Shown piece by piece: positions 25,931-34,750 of a DNA stretch of 64,000 nt. Every line of letters starts with the position of its first letter. Within the stretch, counting starts at the first letter, position 1. Below the pieces are notes generated by a model. That model was not told where the DNA came from. It was given only the letters and a program-made list of their open reading frames with translations, and did no database searches. The DNA is from Paracoccaceae bacterium. GTDB lineage: Bacteria; Pseudomonadota; Alphaproteobacteria; Rhodobacterales; Rhodobacteraceae. The stretch lies in assembly GCA_028284605.1 (NCBI GenBank), contig JANQRL010000010.1, positions 1 to 64,000 on the forward strand, written 5' to 3'. A program made the translations under genes and the position numbers.

Positions 25931-26323
25931 ATGGCCCAGCAGATCGTCCCCGGATCCTGCCTGTGCGGCGCGATCCGCTTTGAGGTCGCGATGGACCCGG
26001 AGACCGCCGAGACCTATCGCTGCAACTGCACCTTCTGTACCAAGAATCGCTACTGGGGGATGTGGACGACGCCGGAAGCTCTGCGCCCGCTTCAAGGAAA
26101 CCCGGCGCCGCAGATCGCCGAACAGCCGCGCCGCTGTCCGGGCTGCGGAGTCCTGACCTATGCGGTCCTGCCGCCGTCGGACTGGAACCCGGAGCCGCGC
26201 GCCGTCATCAGCGTGGCGGCGCTGGACTTGGCGCCCGACCTCTTCGGGCGCTTGAAGATCGTCTACTATGACGGCCGGAACGACCATTGGGAGCGGGTTC
26301 CGGCGGTGACGTCCTATCTTTGA
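25931..26323 (+). CDS. GFA-family zinc protein
   Basis: A 130-residue protein of the glutathione-dependent formaldehyde-activating enzyme family (CENP-V/GFA fold). Zinc-ligand motifs are GSCLCGAIRFEV (about 9-20), CNCTFCTK (about 36-43) and CPGCG (about 73-77). Some members act on formaldehyde-glutathione adducts, but most are uncharacterised. The ATG at 25931 is used because MAQQIVPGSCLCG is the normal family start. Confidence 0.85.
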   Translation: MAQQIVPGSCLCGAIRFEVAMDPETAETYRCNCTFCTKNRYWGMWTTPEALRPLQGNPAPQIAEQPRRCPGCGVLTYAVLPPSDWNPEPRAVISVAALDLAPDLFGRLKIVYYDGRNDHWERVPAVTSYL

Positions 26324-26350
26324 ACCGGCCGGTGCTTCTGCCCGGGTTGG

Positions 26351-27856
26351 CTATTCCGCCGCCGTCTTGAGCCGGAAGCCCTGATCCATCATGTCGGTCG
26401 GCTCGATCGGGTAGTCGCCGGTGAAGACCGCGTCGTGATAGGCCGGCGCCTGCGGGTTGCGGCCGCCGGGCTCGCCGACCGCGCGGTAGAGCCCGTCGAT
26501 GGAGACGAATCTCAGCGAGGCAACGCCGAGATAGGCGCGCATCTCCTCCTCGCTCATCGAGGCGGCGAGCAACTCGTCACGGTTCGGCATGTCGACGCCG
26601 TAGAAGTCCGGCCAGATTGTCGGCGGCGAGGCGACGCGGAAATGCACCTCGGCCGCGCCGGCCTCCAGCACCATGTCCTTGATCTTGCGGCTGGTGGTGC
26701 CGCGCACCACGCTGTCATCGACCAGGATCACCCGCTTGCCCTGCATCAGCGACCGGTTGACGTTCAGCTTCAGCCGGACGCCCATGTTGCGGATCTGCTC
26801 GGTCGGCTCGATGAAGGTGCGGCCGACATATTGGTTGCGCACGATCCCCATCTCGAACGGGATGCCGGAGGCCTGGGCATAGCCGATCGCCGCCGGCGTG
26901 CCGCTGTCCGGGACCGGGCAGACCATATCGGCCTCCACCGGCGCCTCGCGCGCGAGTTCCGCGCCGATCTCGCGGCGCACCTCATAGACCGAGCGGCCGT
27001 TGATCACCGAATCCGGGCGGCTGAAATAGACATATTCGAAGATGCAGGGGCGCGGGCGCACCGGCTCGAAGGGCCGGTAGCTGGTCAGGCCCTCGGCGGA
27101 GATCACCACCATCTCGCCGGGCTCGATCTCACGGACGAACTCGGCGCCGATGATGTCGAGCGCGCAGGTTTCCGAGGCCAGCACCGAACCCTCGCCGAGC
27201 TTGCCAAGAACCAGCGGCCGGATGCCGAGCGGATCGCGCACGCCGATCAGCTTCGAGCGGGTCATGGCGACGATGGAGAAGGCGCCTTCGACCTGGCGCA
27301 GGGCCTCCTTCATCCGGTCCGGGATGGTGCGGCCCATGGAGCGGGCCATCAGGTGGATGATGCATTCGGTGTCCGAGGAGGACTGAAAGATCGCGCCGCG
27401 CTGGATCAGGTCGCGGCGGAGCGACAGCGCATTGGTCAGATTGCCGTTATGGGCGATGGCCGCGCCGCCCATGGCGAACTCGCCGAAGAAGGGCTGCACG
27501 TCGCGGATCGCGGTGTGGCCCTTTGTCCCCGCGGTGGAGTAACGGACATGGCCGATGCCGATACTGCCGGGCAGCGTCGCCATGGTGGCGGCGTCGGTGA
27601 AGTTGTCGCGGACATAGCCGAAGCGGCGGGCCGAGTTGAATCCGGTCCCGGCATCGTGGGTCACGATGCCGCCGGCCTCCTGGCCGCGGTGCTGGAGGGC
27701 GTGCAGGCCGAGAGCGACGAAGCTCGCCGCATCGGTCAGGCCGATGACCCCGAAGACGCCGCATTCCTCGCGCAGCTTGTCGTCGTCTTCGCCAGAGACC
27801 GGGAAGGTGTCGGGGGAAAGGGCGGGCGGCTGGCTTTTGCGGGCTTGTGTCGGCAC
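26351..27856 (-). CDS. purF: Amidophosphoribosyltransferase
   Basis: A 501-residue enzyme catalysing the first committed step of purine synthesis, PRPP plus glutamine to phosphoribosylamine. It starts with a propeptide and the nucleophilic Cys in REECGVFGVIG (about residue 32), followed by the class II glutaminase domain. The PRTase motif is VILVDDSVVRGTTS. The start is GTG at 27856 with no strong Shine-Dalgarno; no ATG lies in a plausible position. The window does not show other pur genes. Confidence 0.95.
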   Translation of the reverse strand: MPTQARKSQPPALSPDTFPVSGEDDDKLREECGVFGVIGLTDAASFVALGLHALQHRGQEAGGIVTHDAGTGFNSARRFGYVRDNFTDAATMATLPGSIGIGHVRYSTAGTKGHTAIRDVQPFFGEFAMGGAAIAHNGNLTNALSLRRDLIQRGAIFQSSSDTECIIHLMARSMGRTIPDRMKEALRQVEGAFSIVAMTRSKLIGVRDPLGIRPLVLGKLGEGSVLASETCALDIIGAEFVREIEPGEMVVISAEGLTSYRPFEPVRPRPCIFEYVYFSRPDSVINGRSVYEVRREIGAELAREAPVEADMVCPVPDSGTPAAIGYAQASGIPFEMGIVRNQYVGRTFIEPTEQIRNMGVRLKLNVNRSLMQGKRVILVDDSVVRGTTSRKIKDMVLEAGAAEVHFRVASPPTIWPDFYGVDMPNRDELLAASMSEEEMRAYLGVASLRFVSIDGLYRAVGEPGGRNPQAPAYHDAVFTGDYPIEPTDMMDQGFRLKTAAE

Positions 27857-27963
27857 GGGGAGTGGCAGCTCCGAATCCGGTTGAGACGCGGGGTCGTCAT
27901 AGCGGGTCCGGTCCTGGGTGTCACGAGACTATCAAAGGCGGGCGAGCGGACACCGTGGCGGCA

Positions 27964-28004
27964 AAAACTCTTCGAAGAGTTTTGCCAGACCCTTCGAAGG
28001 GTCT
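27964..28004. repeat. Paired TTCGAA palindromes, copy 7
   Basis: aaaactcttcgaagagtttt (27964-27983), spacer gcc, agacccttcgaagggtct (27987-28004). It is between purF and cvpA, both on the minus strand. Confidence 0.95.
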
Positions 28005-28076
28005 GACGTCGGCCGATGCACCCGGGCGGGGGCTGTCTCCGGAAAGGCGCGGCGCGGTGGGGGGCTTCGCCGGGAC

Positions 28077-28118
28077 AAAACCCTTCGAAGGGTTTTGCGC
28101 AGACCCTTCGAAGGGTCT
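28077..28118. repeat. Paired TTCGAA palindromes, copy 8
   Basis: aaaacccttcgaagggtttt (28077-28096), spacer gcgc, agacccttcgaagggtct (28101-28118). It ends 17 bp from the cvpA stop. Confidence 0.95.
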
Positions 28119-28135
28119 GCTGCTTGCCGATGCGC

Positions 28136-28723
28136 CTACTCGGTGGGCGTTTCCGGCGTCACCGTTTCGGCCGGCGCGGCGCATTCGCCGACGAGCTGCT
28201 CGTACTGGGTGGTGATCCAGCCCAGCGCCTCTTCCGGGTCGGCCTCCTCGAACCGGTCCACGACCTGGCCGAAGATCGCCGCCGAACGGCTGCTATCGAT
28301 CCACTCGACCTCCTGCGCCTGGAGCACGGTGTCGTAGACGAAGAATGCCACTGCGATCAGCAGGATGCCGCGCGCCACCCCGAAGAGGAACCCGAGCGCC
28401 TGGTCGAGCCCGCCCAGGGCAGACCTTTGCACGACGGAGGAAAAGAGCGGTGTGAAGATCGAAAACACCACCAGCACGACGGCAAAGACCGCCGCGAAAG
28501 CGGCGATGATGCTCAACTCACAACTGTCGCCGATGAAATCGCCCACCACCGGGGTCTGTTCGATCAGCGGCTTGACCTGATCGGCGAAGATGAAGGCGAC
28601 GATGGCGGCACCCACCCAGCCGGCGATGGCCAGGGTTTCGCGCACCAGACCGCGGGAATAGGCGAGAAGTGCCGAAAGCACGATGATAACGGCCACGATG
28701 CCGTCGACGGGAGTGAAGGTCAT
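28136..28723 (-). CDS. cvpA: CvpA-family membrane protein
   Basis: A 195-residue inner-membrane protein with about four hydrophobic segments in the first 115 residues and a soluble acidic/Pro-rich tail. It starts MTFTPVDGIVAVIIVLSALLAYSRGLVRETL, the typical CvpA opening. Family members affect colicin V production, envelope stress and bile resistance; the biochemical role is unclear. It overlaps radA by 4 bp (ATGA) and is followed on the same strand, after two repeat pairs, by purF. That order is also seen in gammaproteobacteria. Confidence 0.9.
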   Translation of the reverse strand: MTFTPVDGIVAVIIVLSALLAYSRGLVRETLAIAGWVGAAIVAFIFADQVKPLIEQTPVVGDFIGDSCELSIIAAFAAVFAVVLVVFSIFTPLFSSVVQRSALGGLDQALGFLFGVARGILLIAVAFFVYDTVLQAQEVEWIDSSRSAAIFGQVVDRFEEADPEEALGWITTQYEQLVGECAAPAETVTPETPTE

Positions 28724-30117
28724 TGGCTCCGCCGTCCTTGCTCTGTTCTGCCCCCCGCCGCTTGCGTCCCGAACGTCTCTGCGACGAACCCGGGCAGGTC
28801 TGCCATCTGGCGGAGGGTGAGCCCGGCTGCGGCGCTGCGTTTCTTGGCCTGCGGCGTTATGGCCGTCGTGAAACCAAGTTTTGCGGCTTCTTTCAACCGA
28901 TTTTCGGTCTGGGCCACCGGTCGGAGCGCCCCTGAGAGGCTGATTTCGCCCAATATGACACACTCTTTCGGCAGGGCCGCATCCTCGCGGGCCGAAATCA
29001 GCGCCGCCGCGACGGCGAGATCGGCGCCCGGATCGCTGATCTTCAGGCCGCCGGCGACGTTGAGATAGACGTCGAGCCCGGCAAAGGGCAGGCCGCAGCG
29101 GCTTTCCAGCACGGCGAGGATCATGGCGAGCCGCCCGCCGTCCCAGCCGACCACCGAGCGGCGCGCCTGGGCGTGGGGTGAGGGGGCGACGAGGGCCTGG
29201 AATTCGCACAGCACCGGCCGCGAGCCCTCGATTCCGGCGAAGACGACGGAGCCCGGCGCCGGCTCGCCCCGTTCGGAGAGAAAGAGCGCGGAGGGGTTCT
29301 TCACCTCCACGAGGCCCCGCCCGGTCATCTCGAAGACGCCGATCTCGTCGGCCGGGCCGAAGCGGTTCTTGTGGCTCCTCAGGATGCGGAATTGATGCCC
29401 GCGCTCGCCCTCGAAATAGAGCACGGTGTCGACCATGTGCTCGACGACGCGGGGCCCGGCGATCTGACCTTCCTTGGTGACGTGACCGACCATGATGACG
29501 GCGATGCCCTTGCGCTTGGCGAAGGACGTGAGCGCATGGGCGGCGGCGCGGACCTGGGAGACGGAGCCGGGCGCGGCCTCGACTGAGTCGAGCCACATGG
29601 TCTGGATCGAGTCGATGATCACGAGGTCCGGGGTTTCGGCCTCAAGGGTCGTCAGGATGTCGCGCAGACCGGTTTCGGCGGCGAGCGCCACGGGGCTCTC
29701 CGTCAGGCCGAGGCGGGCGGCGCGCATCTGGATCTGGGCTGCGGATTCCTCGCCCGAGACGTAGAGCACCTTGAGCCCGCCTCGAGCGAAACGTGCGGCG
29801 GCCTGGAGGAGCAGGGTGGATTTTCCGATCCCGGGATCGCCGCCGACGAGCACGGCGGAGGCCGGGACGAGCCCGCCGCCCAAGACCCGGTCGAGCTCGG
29901 CCACGCCGGCTTCGGTGCGGGGCGGGGCCTCGGCCACGGTCGCGAGGTCGGTGAGCGGGATCGCTTTGCCGGCGGCGAGCGCCCTGGCGGCGGGGCCGGC
30001 GGTCAGGGGGCGCTCCTCGACGAGGGTGTTCCAGGCCCCGCAGACATCGCATTGCCCGGCCCATTTCGTATGGGCGGCGCCGCAATTGGTGCAGGTGAAG
30101 GCGGGGGCCTTGGCCAT
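28720..30117 (-). CDS. radA: DNA repair protein RadA
   Basis: A 465-residue protein processing recombination intermediates. The N-terminal C4 zinc motif CTNCG...CDVCG is at about 8-28, with Walker A GGDPGIGKST near 90-99. The RadA-specific KNRFG motif is followed by a Lon-protease-like C-terminal domain. The ATG at 30117 (MAKAPAFTCTNCG) is chosen; the frame continues upstream into the palindrome ladder but without family sequence. The stop overlaps the cvpA start. Confidence 0.95.
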   Translation of the reverse strand: MAKAPAFTCTNCGAAHTKWAGQCDVCGAWNTLVEERPLTAGPAARALAAGKAIPLTDLATVAEAPPRTEAGVAELDRVLGGGLVPASAVLVGGDPGIGKSTLLLQAAARFARGGLKVLYVSGEESAAQIQMRAARLGLTESPVALAAETGLRDILTTLEAETPDLVIIDSIQTMWLDSVEAAPGSVSQVRAAAHALTSFAKRKGIAVIMVGHVTKEGQIAGPRVVEHMVDTVLYFEGERGHQFRILRSHKNRFGPADEIGVFEMTGRGLVEVKNPSALFLSERGEPAPGSVVFAGIEGSRPVLCEFQALVAPSPHAQARRSVVGWDGGRLAMILAVLESRCGLPFAGLDVYLNVAGGLKISDPGADLAVAAALISAREDAALPKECVILGEISLSGALRPVAQTENRLKEAAKLGFTTAITPQAKKRSAAAGLTLRQMADLPGFVAETFGTQAAGGRTEQGRRSQ

Positions 30118-30212
30118 GGCGCCGTTCTGGACCGTTTCGGGGGCGGGGGGAAGGCTTGGCGGCCGGGGCTCCGGTCGCAATGGCCGTGCCTTCGGCAGGG
30201 GATCGGGCGGGG

Positions 30213-30326
30213 ACGGCCCGTCGACGGGCCGTGACCACGCGCTTGCGCAAGCGCGTCCCACGCCGCGTCGACGCGGCGTCTCAAGCGCCGCTTGCGGCGC
30301 TTCATCAAGGCGCGTCGACGCGCCTT
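30213..30326. repeat. Palindrome ladder of five elements
   Basis: Palindromes lie at 30213-30232 (acggcccgtcgacgggccgt), 30237-30256 (acgcgcttgcgcaagcgcgt), 30260-30279 (acgccgcgtcgacgcggcgt), 30283-30302 (imperfect) and 30307-30326 (aaggcgcgtcgacgcgcctt). Spacers are 3-4 nt. The first and last match palindromes in the ladder at 5430. The right end overlaps the 3' end of the PqiA-like gene. Confidence 0.95.
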
Positions 30327-30799
30327 CCCCCGGCCCCCCGGTCGCGCGTCGACCCGCTCTCCTTCTCCCACCGGGTTCCCAGGATCGAGATCGCCAGCGA
30401 GGCCAGGATGCAGCCGGTGAAGAGGTAGAGCCCCCAGGCGGTCTCCACCGTTCCGATGCCGACGCTTTCGGCCACCACGATATAGAGCGCGATCAGGAAG
30501 ATATCGGCCATCGCAAGCTTGCCGAGCAGGGTCAGGACCGGGGTGACCCGCGCATCGAGAAGACGGAAATGCACGAGTGCAAGGCCGATGGTCTTCAGGT
30601 AGGGCGCGAAGAGGGCGAAGCCGGTGACGATCAGCGCCAGGACCACGTCCGAGCGCCACAGCGATTGCAGCCCGGAGATCACGCTGATCTCCGACAGCCC
30701 GAAAAGCGGCAGCAGACCGGCCCGCAAGAGCGGCGCGAACCAGGCTACCGGGAACAGCACCAGCAGCGTCAGATTGGCGAATTTCAGGGCCTGCATCAT
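30305..30799 (-). CDS. PqiA-like (paraquat-inducible protein A) membrane protein
   Basis: A 164-residue inner-membrane protein with four predicted helices matching a PqiA half-domain (ADIFLIALYIVV is recognisable). PqiA/LetA proteins work with MCE proteins in lipid transport across the envelope. The C-terminal residues RRVDAP and the stop codon are encoded by the last palindrome of the neighbouring ladder, so the repeat has shaped the protein end. Starts at 30799 or 30796 (tandem ATGs). It is 49 bp downstream of the coiled-coil membrane protein gene. Confidence 0.78.
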   Translation of the reverse strand: MMQALKFANLTLLVLFPVAWFAPLLRAGLLPLFGLSEISVISGLQSLWRSDVVLALIVTGFALFAPYLKTIGLALVHFRLLDARVTPVLTLLGKLAMADIFLIALYIVVAESVGIGTVETAWGLYLFTGCILASLAISILGTRWEKESGSTRDRGAGGRRVDAP

Positions 30800-30848
30800 G
30801 GCCCGGCACCCTGCATCGGCGCCGCCGCCCCGACAAGCCAGTTCCGGC

Positions 30849-31604
30849 CTATTCGGCGGCAGGCCGGTCGGCGAGCGGAATTACGGTGTCGTCGCGCTCC
30901 AGCCGGTAGCCGAGGGCGGGCAGGGCGGCGGCGAGTTGCTCTTCGAGGCGGCCGAGCTGGCTGGCCACGACGCTCTCCTCGAGTTCGACCTGCTGCGCCC
31001 ATTTGCGGATCTCGGTGCAGGAATGCATCGCTTCCACGATCCGGGCCTGCTGCGCCTCGACCTCTTCCTGGCGCTGTTGCAGGAAGGTGCGGGCGCGCGC
31101 CACCTTCTGGTCGGAATAGACATCCGCCAGATGCCGCGCCTGCTGGCTCATCTGCGCGGCCAGTTCGAGCACATCGGGCTCCAGCCGTTCCAGATCGGGA
31201 TGGTCGCGCAGATAGCCGAGCCGTTCGCGCACCTCGTCGAACTCCGAGGACATCGTGAACACCCCGCGCCGATCGGCGGCGTGGCAGATGTGATAGGCGC
31301 GCGCGATATCCTCCATCTTGACGGAGAAGTCGCGGTGGCTGTTCTCCAGCGCCAGGATGCGCCCGCTCGCCGGCATGAAGAAGAACAGCGCGGCGAGCAG
31401 CACCGTGACGCCGATCTGGGTCATCTGGCCGGCATGGGGCAGGAAGATGTCGCCGAAATGGGCGGTGAAGGTGAGCCAGGGCGCCACGCCGACCGTCGAG
31501 GCCAGCGTGTAGCCGAGCGCCGTCAGCGCCAGCGCCGCCAGTGTGAAGAAAGACAGGACGTGCAGGATCCGATAGGCCGCACGGAGTAGATTGGCGAGCG
31601 ACAT
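30849..31604 (-). CDS. Membrane-anchored coiled-coil protein of unknown function
   Basis: A 251-residue protein with two membrane helices in the first 90 residues (LHVLSFFTLAALALTALGYTLA, then IGVTVLLAALFFFMPA). A long helical, Gln/Glu-rich region follows (about 130-230, including ARTFLQQRQEEVEAQQARIVEAM) and is likely coiled coil. Similar proteins in Roseobacter genomes are sometimes labelled DNA repair protein, which nothing here supports. The ATG at 31604 is chosen for family-like length. It probably forms an operon with the PqiA-like gene. Confidence 0.7.
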   Translation of the reverse strand: MSLANLLRAAYRILHVLSFFTLAALALTALGYTLASTVGVAPWLTFTAHFGDIFLPHAGQMTQIGVTVLLAALFFFMPASGRILALENSHRDFSVKMEDIARAYHICHAADRRGVFTMSSEFDEVRERLGYLRDHPDLERLEPDVLELAAQMSQQARHLADVYSDQKVARARTFLQQRQEEVEAQQARIVEAMHSCTEIRKWAQQVELEESVVASQLGRLEEQLAAALPALGYRLERDDTVIPLADRPAAE

Positions 31605-31770
31605 CAAGGCGTTCCCCCACTGAGCACAGGCATTCTCGCACCCCTGAACATAGGCGGGAACTCGCCGATCCACCAAGGGGAAAAATCTCCACTCGGCGAC
31701 TACCTCCGATTGTTTCTGATTTTGAAACAGACGGATGACAGACGCCGTGAATGGGGAAGGATCGGTGCCG

Positions 31771-32166
31771 TCAGGCCAGGAGGCTGTAGCCCCAGAGGCC
31801 GACCAGCGTGCCGAGCCAGAGAACGTGCAGCAGATCGATGCCCCAGAACCGGCGCCCGCGGACGACGGCGGAGAGGAGAAGCAGCGCCGAGGCGAACAGC
31901 AGGGCCGTCATGCCGCCGCCGGCGAAACGCAGCAGACCCACCGCCGCGACAAGTGGTCCCTCATAGAGGCCGATGAGCGGCGGCACGAACTTGCCCGCCG
32001 CGAAAGCCAGGCAAAAGACGAGGCAGGCGAGGCCAAGAGCCTGACTCGGACCGCGCGCGGTAACGGCACGCAGGAGCGCCAGAAAGGCCAGAACCTCAAC
32101 ATAGAGCACCTGTCGCATCGTGAAGAAGGCGAGGATCACCGGATCGGGGTCGATGAAGCTCGGCAT
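31771..32166 (-). CDS. Small four-helix membrane protein downstream of mlaF
   Basis: A 131-residue hydrophobic protein with about four membrane segments and few charges outside the first 15 residues. No family is recognised. Its ATG overlaps the mlaF stop (TGATG), so it belongs to the alr-mlaE-mlaF unit. It might be an accessory to the lipid transporter, which is inferred only from position. Confidence 0.65.
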   Translation of the reverse strand: MPSFIDPDPVILAFFTMRQVLYVEVLAFLALLRAVTARGPSQALGLACLVFCLAFAAGKFVPPLIGLYEGPLVAAVGLLRFAGGGMTALLFASALLLLSAVVRGRRFWGIDLLHVLWLGTLVGLWGYSLLA

Positions 32167-32912
32167 CAGCGCAAGGTCTCGATCGGTTCGTCGGCGCGGC
32201 CGTGGATGAACTGGTCGAGATAGGGGTCGGGACTGGCGTCCATTTCAGAGATCGGCCCGCACCAGCGCACCTTGCCCCTGTGCAGCATCGCCACATCGTC
32301 GGCGATGGCGCGGACGCTCGCCATGTCATGGGTGATGGTGATCGCGGTGGCACCCATCTCCACCACGATCTCGCGAATGAGGTCGTTGATGACGCCGGCC
32401 ATGATCGGGTCGAGGCCGGTTGTGGGCTCGTCGAAGAAGATGATCTCCGGGTCCGTGGCGATGGCCCGGGCAAGGCCGACCCGCTTCTGCATTCCCCCGG
32501 ACAGCTCCGCGGGGTGCAGATCGGCGACATCCGCACCAAGGCCCACCCGGCGCAGCTTGTCGAGGGCGACGGCGCGCGCCTCGGCCTTCGGGCGTTTCAA
32601 AGACCCGCGCAGCAGGCGGAAGGCAACGTTCTGCCAGACCGGCAGGCTGTCGAAGAGCGCGCCGCCCTGAAACAGCATCCCGAAATGGTCGAGAAACGCC
32701 GCATGGGCGGCGCCGGAGACATCCCGCCCTCCGATCCGGATCGTCCCGGCATCGGGCGCGATCAGGCCGAGGACGCATTTCAGCAGCACCGACTTGCCGG
32801 TCCCCGAGCCGCCGATCACCACCATGCTCTCGCCCTTCGGCACGGTCAGATCGACGCCCCGGAGGACCTCGTTCGACCCGAAAGCCTTCATGACGCCAGT
32901 CAGCTCGATCAT
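32166..32912 (-). CDS. mlaF: MlaF-like lipid-transport ATPase
   Basis: A 248-residue ABC ATPase. Walker A GGSGTGKSV, signature LSGGMQKRVGLARA and Walker B EIIFFDEPTTGLDP are present. The GGMQKR signature is typical of MlaF/Ttg2A, which power phospholipid trafficking between membranes with MlaE. It overlaps mlaE by 4 bp. An mlaD (MCE) gene, usually next, is absent here and must lie elsewhere. Confidence 0.9.
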   Translation of the reverse strand: MIELTGVMKAFGSNEVLRGVDLTVPKGESMVVIGGSGTGKSVLLKCVLGLIAPDAGTIRIGGRDVSGAAHAAFLDHFGMLFQGGALFDSLPVWQNVAFRLLRGSLKRPKAEARAVALDKLRRVGLGADVADLHPAELSGGMQKRVGLARAIATDPEIIFFDEPTTGLDPIMAGVINDLIREIVVEMGATAITITHDMASVRAIADDVAMLHRGKVRWCGPISEMDASPDPYLDQFIHGRADEPIETLR

Positions 32913-33682
32913 GCCGAAAAGAACGCCTCCGTCAGCAGGAAGTTCGCGGCGAGGATCAGCACGGCGGCGGCCACCACCGAGCCCTTGGTGGCCCGGCCCA
33001 CGCCCATCGCCCCGCGGCCCGAACGCATCCCGTAATAGCAGCCGAGAAGCGCGGCGATGAAGCCGAAGACCGCGCCCTTGACGAGGCTCGAGACGATGTC
33101 GCGGGTTTCCAGGAAGTCGACGGTGTTCTGGAGATAGACCTGGGCGTTGAAGCCGAGCCGCTCCACCCCCACCAGAAAGCCGCCGAAAATACCGATGATG
33201 TCGCCGACGCCGACGAGGACCGGCATCGCCAGCGTGGCCGCGAGCACCCGGGGCAGCGTGAGGTATTTCATCGGGTTAGTGGAGAGGGTGACGAGGGCGT
33301 CGATCTGCTCGGTGACCTTCATCGTGGCGATCTCGGCGGCGATCGAGGAGGTGACGCGGGCCGCGATCATCAGGCCGACGAGGACGGGGCCAAGCTCGCG
33401 CACCATGCCGATGGCGACGATCTGGGGCACGACCGCCTCGGCATTGAACCGAGCGCCGCCGGCGAAGATCTGAAGCGCCAGCGCGCCGCCGGTGAAGATC
33501 GCGGTAAGGCCGACGACGGGGAGCGAGAACCAGCCGATCTGGATCAGCGCCTGGCCGAATTCGCGCGGGTAATAGGGCGGGCGAAGGAGGTGGCTGACGG
33601 TCTCGGCGGTGAAGATCGCGAGGCGCCCGATGGCCGCGAGGGCGCCCAGGGCCCAGGCGCCGAGTTCGGCGAGGAGCTTCAT
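32909..33682 (-). CDS. mlaE: MlaE-like lipid-transport permease
   Basis: A 257-residue membrane protein of the MlaE/YrbE family with five to six helices. It contains the family stretch [36 protein letters not shown] (about 94-130). It forms the membrane core for MlaF in retrograde or anterograde phospholipid transport. Start and stop overlap alr and mlaF by 4 bp each, so alr, mlaE and mlaF are tightly coupled. Confidence 0.92.
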   Translation of the reverse strand: MKLLAELGAWALGALAAIGRLAIFTAETVSHLLRPPYYPREFGQALIQIGWFSLPVVGLTAIFTGGALALQIFAGGARFNAEAVVPQIVAIGMVRELGPVLVGLMIAARVTSSIAAEIATMKVTEQIDALVTLSTNPMKYLTLPRVLAATLAMPVLVGVGDIIGIFGGFLVGVERLGFNAQVYLQNTVDFLETRDIVSSLVKGAVFGFIAALLGCYYGMRSGRGAMGVGRATKGSVVAAAVLILAANFLLTEAFFSA

Positions 33683-34707
33683 GGGTAGCTGCGCCGGTAG
33701 CGCGGGCCGAGGGAGGTCAGGATCTCGTAACCGATGGTGCCGGCGGCGTCCGCGAGCGCATCGACGCCCTGATGCGGGCCGATGAGCGTGAGGTGGTCGG
33801 GCGCCGCGCCGGCGGGAACCTCGACGGTCAGCAGATCCATGGAGACGCGGCCGCGCAGCGGGCAGGGCGTGTCGTCCATCCAGAGCGTGGCGGTGTTCGA
33901 GAGGCTGCGGATCAGCCCATCGGCATAGCCGCCCGAGACGGTGGCGATGCGGGTCGGGGCCGGGGCGGTCCAGCTATTGCCGTAACCCACGGTTTCGCCG
34001 GAGGCGAGGTCGCGGGTCTGAATAACGGGGAGATCGAGACGGACGACGGGCTGGGCCGCCGCGAAGGGCAGCCCGCCATAGAGCCCGATCCCGGGGCGGG
34101 TCAGGTCGAACTGATAATCCGGCCCGAGCAGAATCCCGCCGGTGGCCGCAAGGCTCTTCGGCACGTCGAGGCCGTCGGTCATGGCGCGGAACGCGGCGAG
34201 TTGGGCGGCGTTCATAGGATGGTCCGGTTCGTCGGCGCAGGCGAGGTGGCTCATAAGCAGCGTCGGGCCTGCGGGCAGCACCCGGTCGCGAAGCCCGGCC
34301 CAATCGGCGGGCTCCACCCCGAGCCGGTTCATCCCGCTGTCGAGTTGGATACCGAACGGATGGCCGGGCAGGGCGCCCAGATGGCGGGCGACCTGTTCGG
34401 GGGAGTTCAGCATCGGGGTCAGGCGCGCCTCGCGCAGGATCGCGGTATCCCCGGGCATATGGCCCGAGAACACCGCGATCTCCGGGCCATCGCCGAGGGT
34501 CGCGCGCAATTGCGCGCCTTCCTCGGCCACCGCGACAAAGAAGGTCCGGGCGCCGGCCTGGGCCAGGGCCACCGCGACCCGCGCGGCGCCGAGCCCGTAG
34601 CCATCGGCCTTCACCACCGCCGCCGTCTCGCAGGCGGTCATCGCGTCGAGCGCGCGCCAGTTCTCCGCCAGCGCGGAGAGATCGATCTGAAGATGCCCGG
34701 TGCCCAT
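33679..34707 (-). CDS. alr: Alanine racemase
   Basis: A 342-residue PLP enzyme making D-alanine for peptidoglycan. The PLP lysine is in [13 protein letters not shown] (about 29-41), and GYGNSWTAP and [12 protein letters not shown] are the C-terminal active-site motifs. The ATG at 34707 starts [13 protein letters not shown]; the frame runs to 34809 but lacks family sequence. It overlaps mlaE by 4 bp and lies 43 bp after the agmatine deiminase gene. Confidence 0.92.
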   Translation of the reverse strand: MGTGHLQIDLSALAENWRALDAMTACETAAVVKADGYGLGAARVAVALAQAGARTFFVAVAEEGAQLRATLGDGPEIAVFSGHMPGDTAILREARLTPMLNSPEQVARHLGALPGHPFGIQLDSGMNRLGVEPADWAGLRDRVLPAGPTLLMSHLACADEPDHPMNAAQLAAFRAMTDGLDVPKSLAATGGILLGPDYQFDLTRPGIGLYGGLPFAAAQPVVRLDLPVIQTRDLASGETVGYGNSWTAPAPTRIATVSGGYADGLIRSLSNTATLWMDDTPCPLRGRVSMDLLTVEVPAGAAPDHLTLIGPHQGVDALADAAGTIGYEILTSLGPRYRRSYP

Positions 34708-34750
34708 GGCCCGCCTTGTGACACCGCCCGACGAGGGCGTCCAGCGCCGC

